A stretch of DNA of 36,898 bases from an uncultured Collinsella sp. (GCA_902478995.1 CABSNF010000010.1:1-36898); one strand, 5' to 3'. Positions 16,654 through 23,533 are shown, counted from the stretch's first letter. A program made the numbers and translations. The notes: generated by a model from the sequence alone, not told the origin.

Positions 16654-17451
16654 ATGGGTCCTCAATACATCTTGGTCTTCGCGGTATGCTTCCTGGCGTC
16701 GCTTCTGGGGCCGCTCTGTGGCATCGGCGGCGGCGTGATCATCAAGCCCGTGGTCGACGCGATGAACGTCATGAGCGTGAGCACGGTGAGCTTCCTCTCG
16801 AGCATGTCGGTGCTCATCATGTCGCTCTCCACGCTCGCGCAGAACGCGGCGAGCGGGCAGTCTGATATCGACGCGCGGGCGATGTCGCCCATCGCCGTCA
16901 GCTCCGCGGTGGGCGGCGTGATCGGCAAGATGTTGTTCAACCGGCTGGGGTCCGTGTTCCCCGACGCCGAGCTCGTCGGCGCGGTCCAGGCCGCCGTGCT
17001 CATCGTGCTCGCCGTCCTCGTGCTGGCCTACACGCTCAACAAGGCGCGCATCAAGGGCCTCAAGCTCGAGAATGCGTGGGCGCAGGCGCTCATAGGGTTC
17101 TGCGCCGGGGCGTGCTGGTCCTTCCTCGGCATCGGCGGCGGCCCCTTCAACCTGGCCATCCTCGTCTTCTTCTTCGCCATGGAGAGCAAGCCCGCCGCGC
17201 AGGCGTCGCTGTTCATCATCGCGTTCTCGCAGACGGCGAGCCTCATCTACACGCTGGCCACGGGCAGCGTGCCCGCGTTCCTCCCCGTGGTCCTGCTGGG
17301 CATGGCGGCGATGGCGGTGCTTGGGTCGGTCGTGGGGCGCCGCCTGCTGCGCCGGATGGACTCGGCGGCGGTCGATAAGCTCTACGTGTTCGCCCTCGTG
17401 CTCATCATCGTGATCTGCACGTACAATTTCATCCGGTTCTCGGTGCTCTAG
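16654..17451 (+). CDS. TauE/SafE family permease (putative sulfite/sulfate exporter)
   Basis: A membrane permease of the TauE/SafE/TSUP family; studied members move sulfite, sulfoacetate or other organosulfur anions. It has 265 residues and about eight hydrophobic segments. The two family repeats are visible: GPLCGIGGGVIIKPVVD near 19-35 and FLGIGGGPFNLAILVFF near 158-174. ATG 16654 has TAGGAGC upstream. Its DNA is more GC-rich at third positions than the core genes to the left, consistent with foreign origin. Placed after two sulfatases, its likely job is removal of released sulfur oxyanion. A broken copy precedes it, so the locus once held two such genes. Confidence 0.85.
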   Translation: MGPQYILVFAVCFLASLLGPLCGIGGGVIIKPVVDAMNVMSVSTVSFLSSMSVLIMSLSTLAQNAASGQSDIDARAMSPIAVSSAVGGVIGKMLFNRLGSVFPDAELVGAVQAAVLIVLAVLVLAYTLNKARIKGLKLENAWAQALIGFCAGACWSFLGIGGGPFNLAILVFFFAMESKPAAQASLFIIAFSQTASLIYTLATGSVPAFLPVVLLGMAAMAVLGSVVGRRLLRRMDSAAVDKLYVFALVLIIVICTYNFIRFSVL

Positions 17452-17544
17452 TTCTTCGCCCCGAAACGGGATGCCGCGATAATGGAGCTGGAGCGCGGGC
17501 CTTCCTCTTCTGCCTTGAGGAGGTCGCCGTGTCCCGCTCGTCTC

Positions 17545-17689
17545 ATGAGCGCCGATGGTGTTGAAGTCCTCTTGGCAATAAGTCGCGGCAGCGTCAGCCG
17601 CCAATTCAAAAAAGCCACAGGCGGAAGGCAAACCGCTTCAAAGCAAATTCACCCTCCAACAAATAGTGGATCCCCAACAAAGTCTTTAG
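17545..17689 (+). pseudogene. Decayed 3' end of a histidine phosphatase gene
   Basis: SADGVEVLLAISRGSVSRQF matches SAEGIETLLAVSHGSASRQF of the intact gene at 5526. The catalytic His is replaced by Arg (H148 in the intact copy). About 40 codons are then missing and the frame shifts; KFTLQQIVDPQQSL is read in another frame up to TAG 17687, matching the intact C-terminus. The upstream two thirds of the gene are absent. It continues into the right-hand 64-bp repeat. Confidence 0.85.
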
Positions 17690-17732
17690 CCTGAGCGAGC
17701 AGAGTTAAGCAGGCGTCAACGTGTCGTCTCCC
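17669..17732. repeat. 64-bp direct repeat, right copy (border of accessory block)
   Basis: It matches 6132-6195 in 62 of 64 positions. It covers the last codons of the phosphatase remnant and the spacer after it. After the repeat a 10-bp inverted repeat follows (CCGGCAGAGC near 17737 and GCTCTGCCGG near 17773). Confidence 0.9.
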
Positions 17733-17842
17733 AAGCCCGGCAGAGCAGCAACCTTAATATATTTCGCCGCCGCTCTGCCGGCCCCAGGCGACTCCACGCA
17801 CTTTACCTGCGTAAACAATGTGAGTGAAATATGAATCTCGAT

Positions 17843-17866
17843 GGATACGCCCGCAGCCGTGTATAC
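17843..17866 (+). promoter_or_regulatory. 24-nt element and probable -10 before the rplC leader
   Basis: GGATACGCCCG...CCGTGTATAC; TATACT at 17862-17867 makes a fair -10 box. The same element, with three changes, recurs at 19708 before rplB. ATACG/CGTGT can pair around CCCGCAGC, and the change to ACACG in the second copy keeps the pairing. No good -35 box is seen. Confidence 0.6.
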
Positions 17867-17873
17867 TAAACAG

Positions 17874-18059
17874 CTGTGTGAAACCAGGGGAGTATTCTGG
17901 CTGGACAAAATGCCTGCTTAATAGGGTTGTCAGGTAGTCCGGACGCAATACAAGGCTGGGGAGCACGTCGTGTAAGTAGTGGTCCTCTAGGGGCGTACGC
18001 TCGGTGGTGTACGCATTGTCCCAAGACCACGCGAGAGTTGGGATCATATCTTGATCAGC
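17874..18059 (+). ncRNA. Structured leader of the rplC operon (candidate cis-regulatory RNA)
   Basis: Three hairpins lie in the 186 nt before the rplC start: CCAG 17884/CTGG 17897; GGAC 17903 with CCTG 17913 against CAGG 17931 and GTCC 17937; and a stacked stem of GTGGTC 17979, GGG 17990 and GCGTAC 17993 against GTACGC 18009, CCC 18020 and GACCAC 18025. A short GATCA/TGATC hairpin sits just before the start codon. S10-type operons are often controlled by a ribosomal protein binding such leaders (L4 in E. coli). Pairings were read by eye. Confidence 0.5.
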
Positions 18060-18671
18060 ATGATTCTCGGCCGCAAGATTGGCATGACCCAGGTTTGGGA
18101 CGAGGACGACAACGTCGTTCCCGTCACGGTCATCCAGGCTGGCCCCTGCGCTGTCTCGCAGGTTAAAACTCAGGCAACCGACGGCTATGACGCCGTCCAG
18201 ATCGGTTTCGGCGACATCAAGGCCAAGAACGTGAACAAGCCCATGGCTGGTCACTTCGCCAAGGCTGGCGTCGAGCCTGTCCGCTTCCTTCGTGAGGTCC
18301 GCGTCGAGAACGGCGAGGAGCACAAGGTCGGCGAGGTCGTCACCGTCGCTGATTTCGCTGATGTCGAGAAGGTCGACGTCATCGGTACCTCCAAGGGTAA
18401 GGGCTTCCAGGGTCGCATCAAGCGCTGGGGTCAGCGCCGCGGTCCTATGACGCATGGTTCTCACTTCCAGCGTCACCCCGGTTCTATCGGTCAGTGCGCC
18501 TATCCTGCGCGCGTCCTCAAGGGCGTTAAGATGGCCGGTCACATGGGTAACGAGCGCGTTACCGTCAAGAACCTTTCCGTTGTCCGCATCGATGCCGAGC
18601 AGAACCTCATCTTGGTCAAGGGCGCTGTCCCGGGTGCCAAGAATGGTCTCGTCGCCATCCGTATGGCCTAA
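18060..18671 (+). CDS. rplC: 50S ribosomal protein L3
   Basis: A 23S rRNA-binding early assembly protein near the peptidyl-transferase centre. It has 203 residues from ATG 18060 (MILGRKIGMTQVWDEDDNVV); TTG 18051 in the same frame would add three residues. The conserved loop that reaches the catalytic centre is seen near 130-165 (GSHFQRHPGSIGQCAYP, RVLKGVKMAGHMG). It is the first gene of the cluster: the usual rpsJ (S10) is not upstream, where a structured leader is found instead. The ribosome site is weak (GAGAGTTGGGATC), fitting translational control. Confidence 0.97.
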   Translation: MILGRKIGMTQVWDEDDNVVPVTVIQAGPCAVSQVKTQATDGYDAVQIGFGDIKAKNVNKPMAGHFAKAGVEPVRFLREVRVENGEEHKVGEVVTVADFADVEKVDVIGTSKGKGFQGRIKRWGQRRGPMTHGSHFQRHPGSIGQCAYPARVLKGVKMAGHMGNERVTVKNLSVVRIDAEQNLILVKGAVPGAKNGLVAIRMA

Positions 18672-18717
18672 GGGCCCAGCCCATTTAGCCCAGCGTCATA
18701 CCAAGGAGAACACTTAA

Positions 18718-19344
18718 ATGGCAAAGTTTGAAGTAAAGAACAGCGAGGGCAAGAAGGTCGCCGAGGCCGAGCTCGCCGCTGAGGTGTACGGCATCGAGCC
18801 GAACATCCACGTTATGCACCACATCGTCAAGTGCCAGATGGCCTCTTGGCGTCAGGGCACCCAGTCCGCTAAGGGCCGCTCTGAGGTTTCCGGTGGCGGC
18901 AAGAAGCCTTGGCGTCAGAAGGGCACCGGCCGTGCCCGCCAGGGTTCCATCCGTGCTGCCCAGTGGCGTCACGGTGGCGTTGTCTTCGCCCCCAAGCCCC
19001 GTTCCTACGCCAAGCGTATGAACAACAAGGAGGTCAAGCTGGCTATGCGCTCCGCGCTGTCCGCCAAGCTGGCCGATGGCGAGCTCGTGCTCGTCGACGA
19101 CTACGGCTTCGAGAAGCCTTCCACCAAGGCTGCCGTCGCAATGCTCAAGGCTCTCGGCCTTGAGGGCAAGCGTCTGACCATCATCGTTCGCGATGAGGAC
19201 GTCAACGCCTACCTGTCGTTCCGCAACATTCCCAAGACGTTCATCATCACCGCTGACGAGGCCAACACCTACGATCTCGTCAACAACAACGCTGTGCTGA
19301 TGCCCGCCGACATCGCCGCTCACTTCGGGGAGGTGCTTGCATAA
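18718..19344 (+). CDS. rplD: 50S ribosomal protein L4
   Basis: Binds 23S rRNA and lines the exit tunnel; in E. coli it is also the autoregulator of the S10 operon. It has 208 residues, with the long basic tunnel loop near 45-90 (RQGTQSAKGRSEVSGGGKKPW, then RQKGTGRARQGSIRAAQWRHGG) and the C-terminal globular part. AAGGAGAACAC stands before ATG 18718. Its stop TAA is directly followed by the rplW ATG. Confidence 0.97.
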   Translation: MAKFEVKNSEGKKVAEAELAAEVYGIEPNIHVMHHIVKCQMASWRQGTQSAKGRSEVSGGGKKPWRQKGTGRARQGSIRAAQWRHGGVVFAPKPRSYAKRMNNKEVKLAMRSALSAKLADGELVLVDDYGFEKPSTKAAVAMLKALGLEGKRLTIIVRDEDVNAYLSFRNIPKTFIITADEANTYDLVNNNAVLMPADIAAHFGEVLA

Positions 19345-19632
19345 ATGACCGCCCACGAGATCATCATCCGTCCGATCGTGTCCGAGCGTTCCTTCTCCGG
19401 CATGGAGCTGAACAAGTACACGTTCGAGGTCGCCAAGGATGCTAACAAGTATCAGATCAAGGACGCTGTCGAGGAGATCTTCGGCGTCAAGGTCGTTCGC
19501 GTGAACACCCTGACGGTCAAGCCCAAGACCAAGCGCGTGCGCTATGTCGCCGGCAAGACCCGTTCTTGGAAGAAGGCCATCGTCACGCTGGCCGAGGGCG
19601 ACACCATCGAGGTCTTTGGCAACCAGGCCTAA
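19345..19632 (+). CDS. rplW: 50S ribosomal protein L23
   Basis: Sits at the tunnel exit and docks trigger factor and SRP. It has 95 residues with the family pattern IIRPIVSERSF at the start and VEEIFGVKVVRVNTLTVKPK in the middle. It begins at the base after the rplD stop, so its translation is coupled; the ribosome site GGGGAGG lies within the end of rplD. It is followed by an unusually long spacer (179 bp) with hairpins before rplB. Confidence 0.97.
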   Translation: MTAHEIIIRPIVSERSFSGMELNKYTFEVAKDANKYQIKDAVEEIFGVKVVRVNTLTVKPKTKRVRYVAGKTRSWKKAIVTLAEGDTIEVFGNQA

Positions 19633-19644
19633 GACTCGCTGCTG

Positions 19645-19688
19645 TTGAGTGAGCTCATGCCTCCCAAATAGGGGAGGCGAGAGCTCAA
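19645..19688 (+). terminator. Large hairpin in the rplW-rplB spacer (attenuator-like)
   Basis: GCCTCCC (19659-19665) pairs with GGGAGGC (19672-19678); TTGAG (19645) pairs with CTCAA (19684-19688) in the outer stem. GGTTTT follows, a weak T run. It probably separates the rplC-rplD-rplW transcript from the rplB transcript at least partly. Confidence 0.5.
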
Positions 19689-19707
19689 GGTTTTGGGCGT
19701 ATAAAAT

Positions 19708-19731
19708 GGACACGCCCGGAACCGTGTATAC
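19708..19731 (+). promoter_or_regulatory. Second copy of the 24-nt element, before rplB
   Basis: GGACACGCCCG...CCGTGTATAC, 21 of 24 identical to 17843-17866. ACACG/CGTGT pairs around CCCGGAAC. TATACG at 19727 could serve as a -10 box, preceded by an AT-rich TATAAAAT. It suggests a shared internal promoter or regulator site. Confidence 0.55.
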
Positions 19732-19740
19732 GTCCGGTGT

Positions 19741-19811
19741 CATCGCACCCGAGGCAGAACCTCGAATCCCTGTCTGCGATGGCTAACGGATTCCTATTGA
19801 AAGGGATTGTA
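19741..19811 (+). ncRNA. Structured rplB leader with possible Shine-Dalgarno masking
   Basis: CATCGCA (19741-19747) pairs with TGCGATG (19775-19781), with an inner CGAGG (19750)/CCTCG (19760) stem. In an alternative fold AATCCC (19765-19770) can pair with GGGATT (19803-19808), which covers the rplB ribosome site AAGGGA. Two exclusive folds are what an r-protein or attenuation switch would need. Read by eye. Confidence 0.45.
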
Positions 19812-20642
19812 ATGGCTGTAAAGCACCTTAAGCCGACCTCCGCTGGTAGGCGTTGGCAGACGATCTCCGACTTCTCCGAGATCACCTGCACCAAGCCCGA
19901 GAAGTCTCTTCTCGAGCCCCTGCCCAAGAAGGCCGGTCGTAACAACAACGGCCGCATCACCACCCGCCACCAGGGCGGCGGCGTGAAGCGTCGTTACCGC
20001 GTGATCGACTTCAAGCGCAACAAGGACGGCGTGCCCGCCAAGGTTGCCACGATCGAGTACGATCCGAACCGTTCCGCTCGCATCGCTCTGCTGCACTACG
20101 CTGACGGTGAGAAGCGCTACATCCTGGCCCCCAAGGGCCTCGAGGTCGGTCAGACCATCATGTCCGGTTCTGACGCCGACATCAAGCCGGGCAACGCTCT
20201 GCCCCTCGCCGACATCCCCGTCGGTACGCTCATCCACGCCGTCGAGTTCCAGCCGGGCAAGGGCGCTGCTATCGCCCGTTCCGCCGGTAACTCCTGCCAG
20301 CTGATGGGTAAGGAGGGCAAGTACGCTATCGTCCGTATGCCTTCCTCCGAGATGCGCCGCATCCTCGTTACCTGCCGCGCCACCGTCGGTGAGGTCGGCA
20401 ACGCCGATCACTCCAACATCGTCATCGGCAAGGCCGGCCGCAAGCGCCACATGAACGTGCGCCCGACCGTCCGCGGTACCGTCATGAACCCTGTCGACCA
20501 CCCGCACGGCGGTGGCGAGGGCAAGAACCACACCTCTGGTCGTCCCTCTGTTACCCCCTGGGGTAAGCCGACGAAGGGCCTTCGTACGCGCAAGAAGAAG
20601 AAGGTCTCGAACCAGCACATCATTCGTCGCCGTAAGAAGTAA
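19812..20642 (+). CDS. rplB: 50S ribosomal protein L2
   Basis: A primary 23S rRNA-binding protein needed for subunit joining and peptidyl transfer. It has 276 residues from ATG 19812 (MAVKHLKPTSAGRRWQTISD). The RRYRVIDFKRNKDGVPAKVA region, AVEFQPGKGAAIARSAGNSC near 155-174 and the conserved MNPVDHPHGGGEGKNHTSGR near 225, holding the functional His, are all present. It carries its own leader and probable promoter, so it may start a second transcript within the cluster. Confidence 0.97.
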   Translation: MAVKHLKPTSAGRRWQTISDFSEITCTKPEKSLLEPLPKKAGRNNNGRITTRHQGGGVKRRYRVIDFKRNKDGVPAKVATIEYDPNRSARIALLHYADGEKRYILAPKGLEVGQTIMSGSDADIKPGNALPLADIPVGTLIHAVEFQPGKGAAIARSAGNSCQLMGKEGKYAIVRMPSSEMRRILVTCRATVGEVGNADHSNIVIGKAGRKRHMNVRPTVRGTVMNPVDHPHGGGEGKNHTSGRPSVTPWGKPTKGLRTRKKKKVSNQHIIRRRKK

Positions 20643-20674
20643 TTTTGGATACCGAGTTTTAGGAGAAAGCACTT

Positions 20675-20935
20675 ATGAGCAGAAGTCTCAAAAAGGGCCC
20701 GTTCGTGGAGACTCGCCTTCTCTCGCGTATCACCGCGATGAACGAGGCTGGCAAGAAGGACGTCGTGAAGACTTGGTCCCGCGCGTCCACCATCTTCCCC
20801 GAGATGGTTGGTCACACCATCGCCGTCCACGACGGCCGCAAGCATGTGCCCGTGTATGTTACCGAGTCCATGGTTGGTCACAAGCTCGGCGAGTTCGCGC
20901 CGACTCGTACGTTCCGTGGCCACAAGGCCAAATAG
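20675..20935 (+). CDS. rpsS: 30S ribosomal protein S19
   Basis: Binds the head of the 30S subunit with S13. It has 86 residues with MSRSLKKGPFVETRLLSRI at the start and HKLGEFAPTRTFRGHKAK at the end, both strongly conserved. TAGGAGAAAG is upstream; 32 bp after rplB. Confidence 0.97.
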   Translation: MSRSLKKGPFVETRLLSRITAMNEAGKKDVVKTWSRASTIFPEMVGHTIAVHDGRKHVPVYVTESMVGHKLGEFAPTRTFRGHKAK

Positions 20936-20949
20936 GGGGTTAACCGTAA

Positions 20950-21321
20950 ATGGCAACTAAGTCTATTGAAACTGAGGCCACCGAGGTTCGCGCCGTCGCT
21001 AAGTACGTGCGTGTTTCCCCCAGCAAGGCCCGCCTGGTGGTCGATCTGATCCGCCGCAAGCCTGTCGCTCAGGCCTTCGACATCCTCCACTTCTGCGACC
21101 GCGCCGTCGCCGTGGATGTCGAGAAGGTTCTCCGTTCCGCCGTTGCGAACGCCGAGAACAACAACGGTCTGCGTGCCGACAACCTGGTTGTCGCCGCTGC
21201 CTATGTTGACGAGGGTCCGACGCTTAAGCGCATCCGTCCCCGCGCCAAGGGTTCCGCTTCTCGCATTCTGAAGCGTACTTCCCACATCACCGTCGTCGTT
21301 GCTCCTCGAAAGGAGGCGTAA
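20950..21321 (+). CDS. rplV: 50S ribosomal protein L22
   Basis: Lines the exit tunnel together with L4. It has 123 residues. VRAVAKYVRVSPSKARLVVD and the tunnel beta-hairpin VDEGPTLKRIRPRAKGSASR are diagnostic. The N-terminal KSIETEATE stretch is a little longer than in E. coli (110 residues). GGGGG stands upstream of ATG 20950, 14 bp after rpsS. Confidence 0.97.
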   Translation: MATKSIETEATEVRAVAKYVRVSPSKARLVVDLIRRKPVAQAFDILHFCDRAVAVDVEKVLRSAVANAENNNGLRADNLVVAAAYVDEGPTLKRIRPRAKGSASRILKRTSHITVVVAPRKEA

Positions 21322-21327
21322 AGCTGT

Positions 21328-22038
21328 ATGGGTCAGAAAGTCTACCCCACCGGCTTCCGTCTTGGCATCACCGAGAACTGGCGCTCCCGCTGGTTCGCAG
21401 AGAAGGATTACGCTAAGACCCTCGGTAACGATCTCGAGATCCGCAAGTACCTCGAGAAGCGTCTTTCCCGCGCAGCTGTCTCCCGCGTCGAGATCGAGCG
21501 CGCTGGCGACAAGGTGAAGGTCATTATCCTCACCGCTCGCCCCGGCGTTGTCATCGGTAAGAAGGGTGCCGAGATCGATACCCTCCGCACCGAGCTCGAG
21601 AAGGTCGCTGGCGTCTCCAAGGGCCAGCTCTCCGTCGACGTTGTCGAGATCAAGCGCCCCGAGCTCGACGCCAACCTCGTTGCTCAGTCTATCGCCGAGC
21701 AGCTCGAGGGCCGCGTTGCCTTCCGTCGCGCTATGCGCAAGGCTGTCCAGTCCGCCCGCAAGGCCGGCGCTAAGGGCATCCGTATCCAGTGCTCCGGTCG
21801 TCTCGGCGGTGCCGAGATGGGCCGTCGTGAGTGGTACCGCGAGGGTCGCGTGCCTCTGCACACCCTCCGTGCCAAGATCGACTACGGCACGGCTGTCGCC
21901 AGCACCACCATGGGCGCTTGCGGCGTGAAGGTCTGGATCTACCTGGGCGAGAAGCTCCCGGGCCAGCCTGTTCCCAACCCTGCACTCGAGGGCTCTTCCC
22001 GTCCTCGTCGTCGTAACTCCGAGAGGAGGGGTCAGTAG
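21328..22038 (+). CDS. rpsC: 30S ribosomal protein S3
   Basis: Part of the mRNA entry tunnel of the 30S subunit. It has 236 residues: an N-terminal MGQKVYPTGFRLGITENWRS, a KH domain with GVVIGKKGAEID near 71-82, and the C-terminal domain with SGRLGGAEMGRREWYREGRV. AAAGGAGG precedes it. Its stop overlaps the GTG start of rplP. Confidence 0.97.
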   Translation: MGQKVYPTGFRLGITENWRSRWFAEKDYAKTLGNDLEIRKYLEKRLSRAAVSRVEIERAGDKVKVIILTARPGVVIGKKGAEIDTLRTELEKVAGVSKGQLSVDVVEIKRPELDANLVAQSIAEQLEGRVAFRRAMRKAVQSARKAGAKGIRIQCSGRLGGAEMGRREWYREGRVPLHTLRAKIDYGTAVASTTMGACGVKVWIYLGEKLPGQPVPNPALEGSSRPRRRNSERRGQ

Positions 22039-22541
22039 TGCTTGCCCCTAAGCGTATTCTTCACCGCAAGGTGCAGCGTGGCTCCATGAAGGGCCAGGCC
22101 AAGGGTAATACCGAGCTGCATTTCGGCGAGTTTGGTATCCAGGCTCTCGAGGCCCATTGGATCACCAACCGTCAGATCGAGGCCGCTCGTATTGCCATGA
22201 CCCGCTACATGAAGCGTGGCGGTCGTGTCTACATCACGATCTTCCCCGATAAGCCCATCACCAAGAAGCCTGCCGAGACTCGCATGGGTTCTGGTAAGGG
22301 TAACCCCGAGGAGTGGGTGGCCGTCGTCAAGCCCGGCCGCATCATGTTCGAGGTCAAGGGCGTGCCCGAGGAGGTCGCTCGCGAGGCTCTGCGTCTTGCA
22401 CAGCACAAGCTTCCCATCAAGACCAAGATTGTTGCTGCCAAGAACGCTGAGCAGCGCATCGAGAAGGAGATGGCTGAGGAGGCCGCTCTCGAGGCCAAGT
22501 GGGCTGCTGAGGACGCCGCCGCCGCCAAGGAGGAGAACTAA
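22038..22541 (+). CDS. rplP: 50S ribosomal protein L16, with long C-terminal tail
   Basis: Shapes the A- and P-site tRNA region of the 50S subunit. The core, MLAPKRILHRKVQRGSMKG to AQHKLPIKTKIV, is normal (about 135 residues). A 30-residue Ala/Glu-rich tail after that makes 167 residues, longer than the usual 136-145; it is charged and predicted helical. The start is GTG 22038, sharing a base with the rpsC TAG, with a strong AGGAGG inside rpsC. Confidence 0.96.
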   Translation: MLAPKRILHRKVQRGSMKGQAKGNTELHFGEFGIQALEAHWITNRQIEAARIAMTRYMKRGGRVYITIFPDKPITKKPAETRMGSGKGNPEEWVAVVKPGRIMFEVKGVPEEVAREALRLAQHKLPIKTKIVAAKNAEQRIEKEMAEEAALEAKWAAEDAAAAKEEN

Positions 22542-22756
22542 TGAAGCCCGCAGAGATTCGTGAGCTCTCGGACGCTCAGCTCGTTGAGAAGCTGAAGGAA
22601 ATGCGCGCCGAGCTCTTTAACCTTCGTTTCCAGATGGCCACCAGCCAGCTGGACAACACCGCTCGCGTCAACACCGTGAAGAAGGACATCGCTCGCGTCC
22701 TCACGGAGCAGCGCGCCCGCGAGATCGCAGCGGAGAAGTCCGCTGTCGCCGAGTAG
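22541..22756 (+). CDS. rpmC: 50S ribosomal protein L29
   Basis: A small two-helix protein near the tunnel exit. It has 71 residues: MKPAEIRELSDAQLVEKLKE, then ELFNLRFQMATSQLDNTARV, which is the family core. It overlaps the rplP stop by one base, with AAGGAGGAGAAC upstream. Confidence 0.96.
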   Translation: MKPAEIRELSDAQLVEKLKEMRAELFNLRFQMATSQLDNTARVNTVKKDIARVLTEQRAREIAAEKSAVAE

Positions 22757-22772
22757 GACCTAAGGAGAGAAC

Positions 22773-23033
22773 ATGACTGATTCGCGTAACTCGCGTAAGG
22801 TCCGTACGGGTGTCGTTACCTCCGTCTCCGGTGCCAAGACCATCGTTGTCACCATCACCGAGCGCAAGCGTCACCCCAAGTACGGCAAGATGATGACCAG
22901 CTCCAAGAAGCTGCACGCTCACGACGAGGAGTGCACGGCTGGCGTGGGCGACACCGTCCGCGTTATGGAGACCCGTCCTATGTCCAAGATGAAGCGTTGG
23001 CGCCTCATCGAGGTCGTCGAGCGCGCTAAATAA
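22773..23033 (+). CDS. rpsQ: 30S ribosomal protein S17
   Basis: A primary 16S rRNA binder of the OB-fold type. It has 86 residues: NSRKVRTGVVTSVSGAKTIV, then VTITERKRHPKYGKMM near 29-44 and VRVMETRPMSKMKRWRLIEV at the end. TAAGGAGAG precedes it. A 118-bp structured spacer follows before rplN. Confidence 0.97.
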   Translation: MTDSRNSRKVRTGVVTSVSGAKTIVVTITERKRHPKYGKMMTSSKKLHAHDEECTAGVGDTVRVMETRPMSKMKRWRLIEVVERAK

Positions 23034-23060
23034 GCAGTCGCTCTTACGACTTGTACGTTT

Positions 23061-23126
23061 CCGAAGATGTGCGTATGCCTGGCTTGCATACCACGGGCCG
23101 CATAAAGGCTGCGCACCTCTCTTCGG
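23061..23126 (+). ncRNA. Structured spacer before rplN (candidate three-way junction RNA)
   Basis: CCGAAGA (23061-23067) pairs with TCTTCGG (23120-23126), and GTGCG (23069-23073) with CGCAC (23112-23116). Inside, TATGC (23074-23078) pairs with GCATA (23086-23090), and GCC (23097)/GGC (23107) may form a third arm. It lies 26 bases before the rplN start. Candidate ribosomal-protein leader or processing site; no known family recognised. Confidence 0.5.
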
Positions 23127-23151
23127 TTCTTAGTTCGGAGGAACATCTACC

Positions 23152-23520
23152 ATGATTCAGATGCAAACCATGCTGAACGTCGCCGACAACTCCGGCGCTC
23201 GCAAGATTCGCTGCATCAAGGTGCTTGGCGGTTCCAAGCGTCGTTATGCAGGCATCGGCGATGTGTTCATCGGTGCTGTCCAGGAGGCTACCCCTGGCGC
23301 CAACGTCAAGAAGAAGGACGTTGTCCGTTGCGTCGTCGTTCGCACCGTTAAGGAGATCCGCCGCAAGGATGGCTCCTACATTCGCTTTGATGAGAACGCC
23401 TGCGTTGTCATCAACAACGATGGTTCGCCCGTCGGCACCCGTATCTTCGGGCCTGTCGCTCGCGAGCTTCGTGACAAGAAGTACATGAAGATCGTCTCGC
23501 TCGCTCCCGAGACCCTGTAG
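23152..23520 (+). CDS. rplN: 50S ribosomal protein L14
   Basis: Sits at the subunit interface and binds L19 and silencing factor RsfS. It has 122 residues, the standard length: MIQMQTMLNVADNSGARKIR, then CIKVLGGSKRRYAGIGD near 22-38 and the C-terminal GPVARELRDKKYMKIVSLAP. CGGAGGAAC is upstream. Confidence 0.97.
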   Translation: MIQMQTMLNVADNSGARKIRCIKVLGGSKRRYAGIGDVFIGAVQEATPGANVKKKDVVRCVVVRTVKEIRRKDGSYIRFDENACVVINNDGSPVGTRIFGPVARELRDKKYMKIVSLAPETL

Positions 23521-23533
23521 TTAGGGGAGATAT

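Noticed and set aside
17732..18050. A missed rpsJ (S10) gene before rplC
   Set aside because: All frames in this stretch contain stops and no S10-like sequence is seen; the region is better explained as promoter and structured leader.
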